NCBI RefSeq assembly: GCF_014636095.1
Contig: NZ_BMDV01000006.1
Span: forward strand, 124,001 to 188,000
Reading direction: 5' to 3'
DNA: 64,000 nt
Source: Acinetobacter modestus
GTDB lineage: Bacteria; Pseudomonadota; Gammaproteobacteria; Pseudomonadales; Moraxellaceae
The position numbers and the translations under genes are program-made. Below are positions 1-9,156 of the stretch, in pieces. Under the pieces are notes generated by a model that saw only the letters and a list, made by a program, of their open reading frames with translations, ran no database searches and was not told where the DNA came from. Within the stretch, counting starts at the first letter, position 1. Every line of letters begins with the position of its first letter.

Positions 1-142
1 AAATTGCGATACCTTCACCAGTGGTTTCACTTAAACCATCGTCTGATAATTCTTGCAATGCAAAAACTGACTGATTTAGACATAAACCAATCAAAGTCGC
101 CAAAACAGTTTTTTGAAATGATACCGTATGAAGTGTAGTCAT
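1..142 (-). CDS. Secreted DUF6160-like protein, N-terminal part (cut by window edge)
   Basis: Only the first 47 residues lie in the window; the gene runs off the left edge. They show a classical signal peptide: a short polar start, a hydrophobic core rich in Val, Leu and Ile, and a likely cut after Val-Phe-Ala near residue 28. The mature start reads LQELSDDGLSETTGEGIAI, a Leu-Ser-Asp-Asp...Thr-Gly-Glu-Gly pattern I associate with Acinetobacter DUF6160 exported proteins of unknown function. The ATG at 142 follows a GGAAGG-type ribosome site, which supports this start. The family assignment is from recognition of the mature N-terminus alone. Confidence 0.6.
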   Translation of the reverse strand, partial: MTTLHTVSFQKTVLATLIGLCLNQSVFALQELSDDGLSETTGEGIAI

Positions 143-467
143 CTTGACCTTCCCATTACGCGATGCTCCGCACCATCGTTATTTTTCTAACTTCCTTTCG
201 AGTGATTCCCTAAAAGAGAAATTGTATCCAAACATCACCCAAACACAGGTAAATTTTACCCATATATATTCATTCTTCATTATGCCGATAATTTACACAA
301 ATGCAAAATATATTAGGTAAACGTTTTATTTTCCGATGAATGAATTATTGTTTTTAAATAATTTTTTTAAATATATGTATGAATATTATATCTTTATTCT
401 TTAAATATAAGGTTTGTATTGCAACAACCAAAAAACTTTATGATTGTTGCAAAATGTAATTTACAAA
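143..467. other. Intergenic region between the secreted-protein gene and dcd
   Basis: About 325 very AT-rich bases with no convincing gene. It should hold the promoter of the leftward secreted-protein gene. Near dcd it holds a perfect 9-base inverted repeat (TTGCAACAA at 419-427 and TTGTTGCAA at 444-452), listed separately. I see nothing else in it. Confidence 0.5.
419..452. repeat. Perfect inverted repeat downstream of dcd
   Basis: TTGCAACAA (419-427) pairs perfectly with TTGTTGCAA (444-452) across a 16-base loop, 16 bases beyond the dcd stop codon. It could end dcd transcription, but no T-run follows the stem on the dcd strand, so a protein-binding site is equally possible. Confidence 0.45.
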
Positions 468-1037
468 TCATGTTTTCGGTAAAGTTACACCTGTTTGACC
501 TTGGTATTTACCACCACGGTCTTTATAAGATGTTTCACAAACTTCATCACTTTCAAAGAACAACATTTGTGCAACACCTTCACCCGCATAAATACGTGCT
601 GGGAGATTCGTTGTATTTGAAAACTCAAGCGTAACATGACCTTCCCACTCAGGCTCTAGCGGCGTTACATTCACGATAATACCGCAACGGGCATAAGTCG
701 ATTTACCTAAACATACCGTTAGGACATTTCGTGGAATACGGAAATATTCAATCGTACGTGCGAGAGCAAATGAGTTCGGTGGAATAATACAAACATCTGA
801 TTCGATATCGATAAAACTTCTATCATCAAAATTTTTCGGATCAACAATTGCAGAGTGAACATTGGTAAAAACTTTAAATTCACGCGCGCAACGGACGTCA
901 TAGCCATAGCTAGACACCCCATAAGAAATCAATTTTTCTCCGTTTTCATCGAAACGGACTTGATTCTCTGCATAAGGTTCAATCATGCCGTGTTTTTCGC
1001 TCATTTCACGAATCCAACGATCAGATTTTATTGCCAT
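468..1037 (-). CDS. dcd: dCTP deaminase
   Basis: Deaminates dCTP to dUTP, which dUTPase then turns into dUMP for thymidylate synthesis; the enzyme acts as a cytosolic trimer. The 189 residues match the usual family length. The active-site block GKSTYARCG is at residues 111-119, with Ser113 and Arg117 as likely catalytic residues, and the catalytic Glu is Glu138 in TLEFSN. The C-terminal [10 protein letters not shown] segment is the flexible lid over the nucleotide. The gene stands alone, about 115 bases from the LysE gene upstream. No sign of decay. Confidence 0.96.
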   Translation of the reverse strand: MAIKSDRWIREMSEKHGMIEPYAENQVRFDENGEKLISYGVSSYGYDVRCAREFKVFTNVHSAIVDPKNFDDRSFIDIESDVCIIPPNSFALARTIEYFRIPRNVLTVCLGKSTYARCGIIVNVTPLEPEWEGHVTLEFSNTTNLPARIYAGEGVAQMLFFESDEVCETSYKDRGGKYQGQTGVTLPKT

Positions 1038-1151
1038 GACTTTTATCCAAAATCTAAGTTAATCATTGGCGAGTACTTTAACGTAAAACGACATTAATGA
1101 AAACAACAGAACCCTGCTACCTAGATGGTTCAAGGCAGCAGAAAATTAGAA

Positions 1152-1745
1152 TTAGAGATTAATTAGAGCTGAATAGCTAATAGGAATGGCAAAGCTGATC
1201 AGTACAACTGATGCTGTACGCTGTAACTTAGATTGAGATAACCATTTTACTTTATTGGTTGCCAACACAGCACCAACTGAAATCCAAAATAGTGCAATTG
1301 GAAGAATGAGTGCAACAAAGCTACTCATATGCGCAACATAGATTTCTTGCGTTTGCCATGCTGTTGTTGGAAAAATTGCTGAAGCGAATAATAAAGCTTT
1401 AGGGTTTAATAATGTCGCACATAACAATTCTCTAGGTCGAATTGTAGGTTGATTTAAAATCACTTCTTGATTTGCTGTACGCCATAATTTAATCGCAAGG
1501 AAAATAATATACCCTGCACTTAATAGTTTTAAAAATGTTGGTAATAAAGGTAATGTCGCTGAGACTTTACCAATCAACATTCCCCATGCACTGATCGCAA
1601 TAATATAACCAATCGCTTCCGCAGGAATCAGCAATAGAGATTTACGCAATCCTACCTGAATACCAGAGGATGCAAGTAAAGTATTGGTTGGACCAGGAGT
1701 GAGCAAAATGGTTATCACTAAACCAATAAAAAACCATGAAATCAT
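1152..1745 (-). CDS. LysE/RhtB-family amino-acid exporter
   Basis: A 197-residue inner-membrane protein with about six hydrophobic segments. The family signature Thr-Pro-Gly-Pro-Thr-Asn is at residues 16-21, at the end of the first membrane helix, and Asn-Pro-Lys-Ala lies near residue 113, both typical of LysE/RhtB exporters that pump amino acids or related metabolites out of the cell. The substrate cannot be read from the sequence. The ATG at 1745 follows a GAGG ribosome site with a spacing of about 8. A second LysE-type gene lies near 11.4-12.0 kb, but the two are not neighbours. Confidence 0.9.
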   Translation of the reverse strand: MISWFFIGLVITILLTPGPTNTLLASSGIQVGLRKSLLLIPAEAIGYIIAISAWGMLIGKVSATLPLLPTFLKLLSAGYIIFLAIKLWRTANQEVILNQPTIRPRELLCATLLNPKALLFASAIFPTTAWQTQEIYVAHMSSFVALILPIALFWISVGAVLATNKVKWLSQSKLQRTASVVLISFAIPISYSALINL

Positions 1746-2057
1746 TGAATGACCTCACTAAAAGATAAATTCAGATTAATATAATTGCCAAATGATAGCA
1801 AAATTTTAACTGTAAGCACTTATGACGAGAGCCTATTTAAATAAATGTTTTATCTATATTTTATTAATTACAAGTACACTCTACTCAAGAGTCACATGAG
1901 TAAAAACACACGCTAAAATACAACACATATAACGTATTCTAAGTATTCTTATTTTTTAACAAGATAAACTTTGGTGCTATTTTAAGTTTTCAATAAGTAA
2001 ATAATGTTATTTTATATACATTCGTTCACTTTTCTCTTTAAATGTGTTCCCTCGCTT

Positions 2058-2630
2058 ATGCCTAAGAAGTTTTTTAACAAGTGGCTGCCTTCATCAGAGA
2101 AAGTTGCTAGTCTAAAATTTATGAGAATTTTTGGTGAACGTACCTTAAATCCTCTACTTTGGTATGTGAACCGTCGTTCTATCGCGAAAGCCATGTTTAT
2201 TGGAACATTTTGGGGAATATTACCAGTCCCTTTTCATAGCCTATTCATTATTTTGACTGTGTTATGGTTTGAAGTGAACTTGCCTATTGGCCTATGTATG
2301 GCTTGGTTAACCAATCCGCTCACTGTCGTTCCAATTCTCTATTTAGGTTTTTGGTTTGGAACTAAAATTTATCATGTGCACATGATCAATAGCGATATGC
2401 TTTTAGGGGTTTTACACCAAATTATCAATTGGCTTAAGAATTTTGGTCATGGCCATATTGATTTCAGCCTTGCGAAGATTCTCGTGTCAGGGCTTGTCAT
2501 TGAAGCAATTTTATTTGCGATTAGTTTTTATTTAATTACACATTTACTTTGGCGTTGGAGCGTAGTGAATGCTTGGAAAAAAAGAAAGCAAGCACTGCAA
2601 TCAAATAATGAAATTAAAAAAAGCCTCTAA
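2058..2630 (+). CDS. DUF2062 domain membrane protein
   Basis: A 190-residue protein of the DUF2062 family, whose function is not established. After a basic N-terminal stretch, the motif region around NRRSIAKAMFIGTFWGILP and several membrane segments match the family. I prefer the ATG at 2058 (MPKKFFNKW...), which gives the polar start usual for relatives; an in-frame ATG at 2004 would add 18 mostly hydrophobic residues, and neither start has a strong ribosome site. Its stop codon lies inside a shared hairpin terminator with the convergent apbC gene. Confidence 0.82.
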   Translation: MPKKFFNKWLPSSEKVASLKFMRIFGERTLNPLLWYVNRRSIAKAMFIGTFWGILPVPFHSLFIILTVLWFEVNLPIGLCMAWLTNPLTVVPILYLGFWFGTKIYHVHMINSDMLLGVLHQIINWLKNFGHGHIDFSLAKILVSGLVIEAILFAISFYLITHLLWRWSVVNAWKKRKQALQSNNEIKKSL

Positions 2631-2645
2631 ATTAGAGGCTTTTAA
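2617..2645. terminator. Bidirectional terminator between the DUF2062 gene and apbC
   Basis: AAAAGCCTCTAA and TTAGAGGCTTTT form a near-perfect stem with A-run and T-run flanks, so it can work on both strands. It overlaps the DUF2062 stop codon and lies just beyond the apbC stop at 2649. Confidence 0.85.
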
Positions 2646-2648
2646 AAT

Positions 2649-3878
2649 TTAGAAAATACGATTTTCATCACGCTGACGTTTTGGCAATTTATCCATTTGT
2701 TTTAATACAGCTTGTGCGATATTGAGGTAGCTCTCTGCCGCTGCATCCTGAGCAATCACACTTGGTTTACCATTATCTGCATGTTCACGAATTTTTGCGT
2801 CTAAAGGTAAACGTCCTAATAAAGGAATATCATATTGCTCAGACAATTGATCTCCTCCGCCTATCCCAAAGATCTGTTCTTCATGCCCGCAATTAGAGCA
2901 AATATGTGTCGACATATTTTCAATAACACCGAGTACAGGAATATTTACTCTGTTAAAGAGTTCGATTCCTTTTACCGCATCCATAAGTGCAACATTTTGA
3001 GGAGTAGTAACAATCACCGCGCCTGTTACAGGAATACGTTGTGCCAAAGTCAATTGAATATCACCAGTACCAGGTGGCATATCAATCACTAACACATCTA
3101 AATCTGGCCAAAGTGTTTGGTTAAAAAGTTGCATCAATGCACCAGTCGCTTTAGGACCACGCCAAGCCACAGGGGTATTGTGCGCACCAATCAAATGTCC
3201 AATTGAAAGCACAGCCATGCCGTACGCATCTAAAGGCACAAAATTTTCATTTTCAATTTGTGGAGTACGTCCCGCATTCCCCAACATGGTTGGAATACTT
3301 GGACCATAAATATCTGCATCCAAAACACCGACTTTTAGACCGAGTTGTTGCAATGCAAGCGCCAGATTCACTGTGGTGGTTGATTTACCGACCCCACCTT
3401 TTCCTGACGATACCAATATTACATTTTGAATACGTGGATGTGCTGCCACATCGCGTTGTTGCGGTGCAGCTTTTTGAATCGGTGGATTATTGGGATCGAC
3501 TTCCGCTTTAGGAGAAGCATCCATTACAGGTGGTAAATTGCTATTTTCTGCTTTTGGCTTCGAAGAGCAGCTATGACCTGCTTCACCATGCGCTGCATGT
3601 TTTTGTTGAATAACATGTAAATTTAACTCTTGGATACCGCATTTTTCCAAAGCTTCAGCGAGTTCGTCGTGAATCTGTTGTAAGTGATCTTTTTCTTGAG
3701 GAAAAGTATTAATCGTGAGTTGTAAAATTCGACCTTGTACATTCACTTGGCTGATACGATCTTTTAATGCATTTTCAGAATGTGGCAGCACATAATTTTG
3801 TAAAACAGCTTGAATTTCATCTTCCTTCACTTCTTGTGCTGGTGAAAAAACAGATTTTAAGGAAGAAAGCCACGACAT
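2649..3878 (-). CDS. apbC: Mrp/ApbC family Fe-S cluster carrier ATPase
   Basis: Cytosolic P-loop ATPase that binds and passes on iron-sulfur clusters. Of 409 residues, 1-90 resemble the MIP18/DUF59-type domain found at the front of many Mrp proteins. A low-complexity linker (about 95-145) follows, with a Cys and His-rich patch near 94-104. The deviant Walker A SSGKGGVGKST is at 157-167, and the cluster-binding pair Cys-Ser-Asn-Cys is at 327-330. The ATPase core ends near residue 395. No linked isc or suf genes are present. The long linker is the only unusual point. Confidence 0.95.
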   Translation of the reverse strand: MSWLSSLKSVFSPAQEVKEDEIQAVLQNYVLPHSENALKDRISQVNVQGRILQLTINTFPQEKDHLQQIHDELAEALEKCGIQELNLHVIQQKHAAHGEAGHSCSSKPKAENSNLPPVMDASPKAEVDPNNPPIQKAAPQQRDVAAHPRIQNVILVSSGKGGVGKSTTTVNLALALQQLGLKVGVLDADIYGPSIPTMLGNAGRTPQIENENFVPLDAYGMAVLSIGHLIGAHNTPVAWRGPKATGALMQLFNQTLWPDLDVLVIDMPPGTGDIQLTLAQRIPVTGAVIVTTPQNVALMDAVKGIELFNRVNIPVLGVIENMSTHICSNCGHEEQIFGIGGGDQLSEQYDIPLLGRLPLDAKIREHADNGKPSVIAQDAAAESYLNIAQAVLKQMDKLPKRQRDENRIF

Positions 3879-4039
3879 TTTGTTTACTCCAAAAACAGAT
3901 GATCAATATATCACTGAGTTTGGCTAGTTTAGCAGTATTGAAGATTAGACGCTCATCCCAGAGAAGATAATTGCTCATTTTTTATGAACGTGTTTTCTTC
4001 TCTGAGTATAAGCGTGAATCTTAAATAGTCATCAAAAGA

Positions 4040-4576
4040 TTAACCTTTGAATTTATTTAATGTATCTGTTGCAGCTTTCTTTAAATCATCCAGTTTATGG
4101 CTCGCTTGAGCTTTTAGATCTTCAAGCTTAGCAGCTGCTTCATCTTTTAATTCAGCAGCTTTTGCTTTGGCATCTTCTAACTTATGACTTGCTTCTTCTT
4201 TTAAATGATCTAATTTCTCTTTGGCTGCATGCTGAGTATCTGCCAGTTTTTCTTTCAGCTCATCTGCTTTAGCAGATAAAGCAGCTTTACCCTCACCATA
4301 CTGATCCGTTGCATTTGTTTTTAAATCATCTAAAGCTTGCTCACCCTTTTGCTTCAACTCATTAGCTTTATCTTTAGCTTGTTGCAAATCAGCTTTCGTT
4401 TGATCGAGATCTTTAGCTGCAAAGTTTTTAACGTCTTCGACAGTTTCCTGACCTTTTTGCTTGATGTCATTTCCAAGTTCGCTGACTTTATCTTTGGCTT
4501 GCTGTAAATCTGTTTTAGTTTGCTCCAAGTCTTTTGATGCGAACTCTTTTAACTGATCAATTTTGTCATTACTCAT
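4040..4576 (-). CDS. LEA-like hydrophilic helical repeat protein
   Basis: A 178-residue protein with no cysteine and no hydrophobic segment, made almost wholly of Lys, Glu, Asp, Ala, Leu and Gln. A 19-residue unit FASKDLEQTKTDLQQAKDK at 12-30 recurs with three changes at 52-70, a 40-residue period. The C-terminal half (about 101-175) repeats short KL(E/D)DxKxxA units. This is the composition of LEA-type and apolipoprotein-like amphipathic helix proteins. Related hydrophilins in Acinetobacter have been tied to drying tolerance; a role in desiccation here is inference. The ATG follows AGAGGAAC. Single gene, cytosolic by the lack of a signal. Confidence 0.8.
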   Translation of the reverse strand: MSNDKIDQLKEFASKDLEQTKTDLQQAKDKVSELGNDIKQKGQETVEDVKNFAAKDLDQTKADLQQAKDKANELKQKGEQALDDLKTNATDQYGEGKAALSAKADELKEKLADTQHAAKEKLDHLKEEASHKLEDAKAKAAELKDEAAAKLEDLKAQASHKLDDLKKAATDTLNKFKG

Positions 4577-4766
4577 GTCTTGTTCCTCTTGTTATATCGT
4601 AATAAATTACTGTTGCTTTCAGTTATAGTTATACAAGATTCTGCGGATATTTAGAGGAATTGCTGCAAATTGAAACAAATGGGATACAGGATGATTCAAT
4701 TTATTGCTTATGAATAACCATTTGAATTTTCAGATATAAAAACTATATAAATAAATAACAAATGGT

Positions 4767-5303
4767 TTACTTAATCAAATCTGACTGATGAATTTCATAC
4801 AATACATGCCAACTGAGTGGATGATCTTTTACCAAAGCAGGATGTTGAAATTCCTCCACTTTGATCATGCCTAACTTTTGCATCAGCATTTGTGACCTTA
4901 AATTTTCCAAGCTTGTAAAAGACACAATCTTTTCAAACTTTAATTCTCTAAAAGCGAAGTCTAATACCGATTGAGCAGCTTCAGTTGCATAACCCTTCCC
5001 CCAATAAGCCTGATCTAAACGCCATCCAATTTCAATACAAGGAGAAAATGAAAACTGTGTCGGTTGCGAATGTAAGCCAACAAAACCAATAAATTGATGG
5101 TTTGACTTTAATTCAACTGCCCAAAAGCCCCAACCCTGTAACTCAATGATCGCTCTAACTTTATTAATAAAAGCGTCACTTTCGGTGCGGGTCAGTAATT
5201 TAGGAAAATATTGCATCACTTGAGGATTTGTACTCATCTGAGCAAAAGATGCATAGTCCTCGGTCTGCCACTGTCTTAAAATCAGTCTTGCTGTTTCGAT
5301 CAT
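4767..5303 (-). CDS. GNAT family N-acetyltransferase (RimJ/RimL-like)
   Basis: A 178-residue acetyl-CoA-dependent acyltransferase. The start MIETARLILRQW and the segment IEIGWRLDQAYWGKGYATEA, with the acetyl-CoA pyrophosphate-binding loop Trp-Gly-Lys-Gly-Tyr-Ala-Thr-Glu, are typical of the RimJ/RimL-like branch. Asn-Leu-Arg-Ser near residue 145 is the usual C-terminal motif. I chose the ATG at 5303 because the family begins with the ETxRLxLR strand; an in-frame ATG at 5315 adds only four residues. The substrate (protein N-terminus, small molecule or drug) cannot be told. Confidence 0.87.
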   Translation of the reverse strand: MIETARLILRQWQTEDYASFAQMSTNPQVMQYFPKLLTRTESDAFINKVRAIIELQGWGFWAVELKSNHQFIGFVGLHSQPTQFSFSPCIEIGWRLDQAYWGKGYATEAAQSVLDFAFRELKFEKIVSFTSLENLRSQMLMQKLGMIKVEEFQHPALVKDHPLSWHVLYEIHQSDLIK

Positions 5304-5410
5304 TTTTAAAACCATTAGTCATTCATTAAAAACTATTCACAATATACAGAAATAGTTCAGATATACTTTTGCGCTATCAGAATCTATACCTTGTTTATAA
5401 AGCTTTATAT

Positions 5411-5914
5411 ATGAATGAAAATGAACTCTTAGATATCCAAAATGAACTGCAAGCTCAACAAAAGCACCTGAACTATATTCTTTCGAGTAAAAGAAGAATC
5501 CAAAGCATGATTGATTCTTTTGAAGGTGATTTAGCTGAGCAACTCCTTCAAGTCATTCATAATGAAAGCAACGATTATGCTGGAATTGCAACAAGCTTAG
5601 CACTTTCAATTTGTTGGAAATTTTCAAAAGTTGAATTTCCAAAGACCGTTCATTGGTGTGATAGTTTAGAAATTAATAGTCTTTCAATTAAAGATGAATT
5701 TACTGTTATTATTCAGGCACAAGCTTGGTTAGGTTTATCGGCAAATGCTGATAGTGCTCTTTGGCAAACGCCGATGTTTGCTGAGATTACGCTCGATCCG
5801 AAAACAGATCGCCTAAAGAGCTATCACATTCATTTCTTATCTAAAGGGAAAATCATCTCTTTAAGAAAGAATTCTAAGCAAAGTGTGACCGTTAAGCAGA
5901 TGCAAGGTATGTAA
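5411..5914 (+). CDS. Hypothetical protein with N-terminal coiled coil
   Basis: A 167-residue protein I do not recognise. Residues 1-45 (MNENELLDIQNELQAQQKHL onward) are heptad-like and likely form a coiled coil. The rest is a mixed alpha/beta domain with no signal peptide or membrane segment, so it is probably cytosolic. I chose the ATG at 5411; a longer reading from a TTG at 5369 would add 14 residues without a ribosome site. It stands alone between divergent and convergent neighbours. Confidence 0.65.
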   Translation: MNENELLDIQNELQAQQKHLNYILSSKRRIQSMIDSFEGDLAEQLLQVIHNESNDYAGIATSLALSICWKFSKVEFPKTVHWCDSLEINSLSIKDEFTVIIQAQAWLGLSANADSALWQTPMFAEITLDPKTDRLKSYHIHFLSKGKIISLRKNSKQSVTVKQMQGM

Positions 5915-5948
5915 TCCTTTGGGATGCATACTTTTTTAATAAAACAAC

Positions 5949-6410
5949 TTAACTACGCTTTAATTTCTCAAAACCATTGGCTGCAATAAACCCCAACAAC
6001 AATGGAACTAACATAAAAACATATGCAAAAATTAAAGTGATAAATAGTTCAAATTGAAAACTTTTCTCCCCGAGAACGATCATAAAGCTCACAATATAAC
6101 CAACCAATATCAGCCCTAAGCCTCTGAGCAGTTGAGATATATCGATTATCTTTTTAGGTTGAGGTAAAAAGTAGTAACAAATCAAATAAATAAAACTAAG
6201 GCATCCAATTAAAATTGGAGAAAACATAATGATAGTTGCAACGCCTCTTAGCACACCATTAGAAATATCTTGAGATGAAAATATCTGTTCATACATTAAA
6301 AAACACCAAACTAAGATGATTATACTCGCTGTTGCAACAACCCCTGAAATAATTGAGCGTAGAAACCAACGTTCAAAAATTAAAGTTTCACCACAATAAT
6401 TTTTTGTCAT
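5949..6410 (-). CDS. Hypothetical four-helix membrane protein (second of a tandem pair)
   Basis: A 153-residue protein with four hydrophobic segments at roughly 17-38, 57-85, 92-112 and 120-146. It has the same layout as the gene just upstream: a first helix with aromatic residues, a second helix ending before a Pro-Lys-(K/Q)-Ile-x-D stretch, then two more. Its ATG at 6410 lies inside the upstream gene (23-base overlap), so the two are surely co-translated. The ribosome site is GAGG about 10 bases upstream. Function unknown; no family recognised. Confidence 0.7.
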   Translation of the reverse strand: MTKNYCGETLIFERWFLRSIISGVVATASIIILVWCFLMYEQIFSSQDISNGVLRGVATIIMFSPILIGCLSFIYLICYYFLPQPKKIIDISQLLRGLGLILVGYIVSFMIVLGEKSFQFELFITLIFAYVFMLVPLLLGFIAANGFEKLKRS

Positions 6411-6846
6411 TAATCTTTTTCCTCATCACGAGATAGCAAACATTCGCGCTCATACAGCCTAATGCCAGAGTCGGTAGCATTACGAAATACATCAAAATAC
6501 CGATCTTTAAAGCTGAGAAATCAATCTGGTTCACTTGATCTTCAAACAGAATCATTGAGACCAGTAATGTCCAAGCAATTAAGATCACAAAACTTATTTT
6601 TAAAAACTGGTATAAATCAAAAATTTGTTTTGGCAATTTCAATACTGCAAAAACAATCAAATAAAACATAAAAGCTAAAACGATGAGTATTGGGGTCAGA
6701 TACATCATGACTTCCATGCCATCGCTCACCACATGAATAAGATGGTTCTGCCTATAATTTAAGAACAAACAAAATGGAATCACAAAACTTAAAACTGAAA
6801 TAAAGCTTGCTGAGCAGGATGCGCAGACTAAAGACCAAGACCTCAT
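6388..6846 (-). CDS. Hypothetical four-helix membrane protein (first of a tandem pair)
   Basis: A 152-residue inner-membrane protein with hydrophobic segments near 11-30, 47-70, 83-103 and 113-135. The stretch LKLPKQIFDLYQFLK after helix two aligns with FLPQPKKIIDISQLLR in the downstream gene, so the pair looks like an old tandem duplication. The ATG at 6846 follows a GGGAA ribosome site at a spacing of about 7. It overlaps the next gene by 23 bases. I recognise no family and assign no function. Confidence 0.7.
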   Translation of the reverse strand: MRSWSLVCASCSASFISVLSFVIPFCLFLNYRQNHLIHVVSDGMEVMMYLTPILIVLAFMFYLIVFAVLKLPKQIFDLYQFLKISFVILIAWTLLVSMILFEDQVNQIDFSALKIGILMYFVMLPTLALGCMSANVCYLVMRKKINDKKLLW

Positions 6847-7047
6847 AGTTATTCCCGAATATTGACCATGCCATCATTTTCAATGAAACGAGTGTGTTTT
6901 GGTTGAAGCCAAAGTGAAGCTTGTATGAAGTTTAAAAATAATAATTCCCCATCAGGCTAAAAAGATTTCACCGATTCCCTTGTGCAAGTCGCTCTTAAGT
7001 CATGTAAAATCATTTGCCTTGTAAATACGAATGAGAGAACAATATCC

Positions 7048-9105
7048 GTGCGTAAAATTTTAGTCACCAATGCCCTTCCTTATGCCAATGGTCCTATCCA
7101 TATGGGTCACTTACTCGGTTATATCCAAGCAGATATTTGGGTTCGTGCGATGCGTGCAATGGGCCATGATGTGACTTATGTATGTGCGGATGATGCTCAC
7201 GGTACTGCAATCATGCTACGTGCTGAAGCCAATGGCATTAGCCCTGAAGCACAAATTGCCAATGTTCAGAAAGAACACATTCGTGATTTTGATGGTTTTG
7301 GCGTGCATTTCGATCACTATGATTCAACCAATAGCGACGAGAATAAAGCGCGTTCAGAAGAAATTTATATTAAAAACCGTGAAGCAGGCAATATCGCAAT
7401 TCGCCCTGTAAATCAGCTTTTTGATCCTGAAAAAGGCATGTTCCTCTCTGACCGTTTCATTAAAGGCACGTGCCCAAAATGTAAGTCAGAAGATCAATAC
7501 GGCGATGCCTGCGAAGTGTGCGGTACAACGTACAATGCAACTGAATTATTGAACCCACGCTCAACATTGAGTGGTGCGACTCCTGTTGAGAAATCGTCAG
7601 ATCACTATTTCTTTAAACTTCCGAACTTTTCTGAATATTTACAAAAATGGACGCGTGATCAAGGTCGTTTACCTGTTTCGATTGCTAATAAGTTAGATGA
7701 ATGGTTTGAATCAGGTTTATCGGATTGGGATATTTCTCGTGACGCGCCTTATTTTGGTTTTGAAATTCCAGATGCACCAAACAAATATTTCTATGTTTGG
7801 GTGGATGCACCAATTGGCTATATGTCGAGTTTTGAAAACTACATCAAAACCAAACGTCCAGATTTAAGTTTTGATGATTTCTGGAAAAAAGACAGCGATA
7901 AAGAAGTTTATCACTTCATTGGTAAAGACATCGTTTACTTCCATGCGCTGTTTTGGCCTGCAATGCTTGAAGGTGCAAACTACCGTACCCCATCAGGTTT
8001 ATTCGTGAATGGTTTCTTGACGGTGAATGGTCAAAAGATGTCAAAATCTCGTGGTACATTCATTAAAGCTGAAACCTATTTACAGCACTTAAATCCTGAA
8101 TATTTACGTTACTACTTTGCCTCTAAGCTTTCTGACAAAGTTGAAGATTCAGATTTGAACCTAGATGACTTCGTTCAGAAAGTGAATTCTGACCTTGTCG
8201 GTAAAGTAGTGAATATTGCCAGCCGCTGTGCAAAATTCATTAACACCAACTTCAACAATACTTTGTCAGATACATGTGCAGAGTCTGAACTGGTTCAAAG
8301 CTTTATTGATGCAGGTGATTCAATCGCACAAGCTTATGAAGCACGTGAATTCTCGGCAGCAATCCGTGAAATCATGGCGTTGGCTGACCGTGCAAATCAA
8401 TATATCGATGAGAAAAAACCGTGGGCACTTGCGAAGCAAGAAGGTCAAGAACAACAAGTTCATGATGTGTGCTCGGTCGGTATCAACTTATTCCGTCAAC
8501 TTGCGATTTACTTGTCTCCTGTTCTTCCAACACTTGCAGCTCAAGTTCAGTCTTTCTTACAACTTGAAAGCTTTGACTTTGCATCACGTCAACAAATCTT
8601 AGTTGCACACGACATTGCTCAATTCCAACCGCTTATGCAGCGTGTTGATCCTAAAGCAGTTGCAGCAATGGTAGATGCATCGAAAGACTCTTTAGCTGCG
8701 GCGGCAGAAGCGCCAAAAGTGGAAAAGAAAAAAGAGAAGAAAGCCGAGAAAAAGCCTGAGCCTAAAGTTGGTGAAGCTGAAATTATTGGTATTGAAGACT
8801 TTATGAAAGTTGACCTCCGTGTAGCTGAAGTTTTAGAAGCTGCAACGGTAGAAGGTTCGGATAAATTGCTTCAATTAACTTTAAATGTAGGTGAAGCTGA
8901 ACCGCGTAATGTGTTTAGTGGTATTCGTGAGTTTTATCAGCCAGAAGATTTAAAAGGTAAATTAGTGGTGATGGTTGCGAACCTTGCACCTCGTAAAATG
9001 CGTTTTGGTATTTCTAACGGTATGGTACTTGCAGCAGGTAATGGTGAAGGTGTTTGGGTAATCTCACCTGAATCTGGTGCTAAAGCTGGTGATAAAGTTT
9101 CTTAA
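7048..9105 (+). CDS. metG: Methionine--tRNA ligase (GTG start)
   Basis: Charges tRNA-Met with methionine in the cytosol. I place the start at the GTG at 7048, where GAGAG lies about 10 bases upstream and the protein begins directly with the Rossmann strand [14 protein letters not shown]; this gives 685 residues. The class I motifs are present: HMGH at 18-21 and KMSKS at 330-334. The zinc knuckle cysteines are 142, 145, 155 and 158. After a Lys/Glu-rich linker (about 545-575), the last 105 residues form the Trbp111/EMAP-type tRNA-binding domain, so this is the long, dimer-forming type. Confidence 0.97.
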   Translation: MRKILVTNALPYANGPIHMGHLLGYIQADIWVRAMRAMGHDVTYVCADDAHGTAIMLRAEANGISPEAQIANVQKEHIRDFDGFGVHFDHYDSTNSDENKARSEEIYIKNREAGNIAIRPVNQLFDPEKGMFLSDRFIKGTCPKCKSEDQYGDACEVCGTTYNATELLNPRSTLSGATPVEKSSDHYFFKLPNFSEYLQKWTRDQGRLPVSIANKLDEWFESGLSDWDISRDAPYFGFEIPDAPNKYFYVWVDAPIGYMSSFENYIKTKRPDLSFDDFWKKDSDKEVYHFIGKDIVYFHALFWPAMLEGANYRTPSGLFVNGFLTVNGQKMSKSRGTFIKAETYLQHLNPEYLRYYFASKLSDKVEDSDLNLDDFVQKVNSDLVGKVVNIASRCAKFINTNFNNTLSDTCAESELVQSFIDAGDSIAQAYEAREFSAAIREIMALADRANQYIDEKKPWALAKQEGQEQQVHDVCSVGINLFRQLAIYLSPVLPTLAAQVQSFLQLESFDFASRQQILVAHDIAQFQPLMQRVDPKAVAAMVDASKDSLAAAAEAPKVEKKKEKKAEKKPEPKVGEAEIIGIEDFMKVDLRVAEVLEAATVEGSDKLLQLTLNVGEAEPRNVFSGIREFYQPEDLKGKLVVMVANLAPRKMRFGISNGMVLAAGNGEGVWVISPESGAKAGDKVS

Positions 9106-9117
9106 AATTCTATCTGG

Positions 9118-9156
9118 AATAAAAAGCCTCTACTGATGTAGGGGCTTTTACTTTTT
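9118..9156. terminator. Terminator between metG and the convergent PIN-like gene
   Basis: AAAAGCCTCTAC and GTAGGGGCTTTT form a stem with a four-base loop (one T:G pair), followed on the plus strand by a T-rich stretch and preceded by A residues. It ends metG and may also serve the leftward gene that stops at 9157. Confidence 0.85.

Noticed and set aside
419..634. 71-codon open frame over the end of dcd
   Set aside because: Starts at a TTG inside an inverted repeat and runs antisense to dcd.
3203..3511. 102-codon open frame opposite apbC
   Set aside because: Lies fully within a certain gene on the other strand, with no ribosome site and an unnatural composition.
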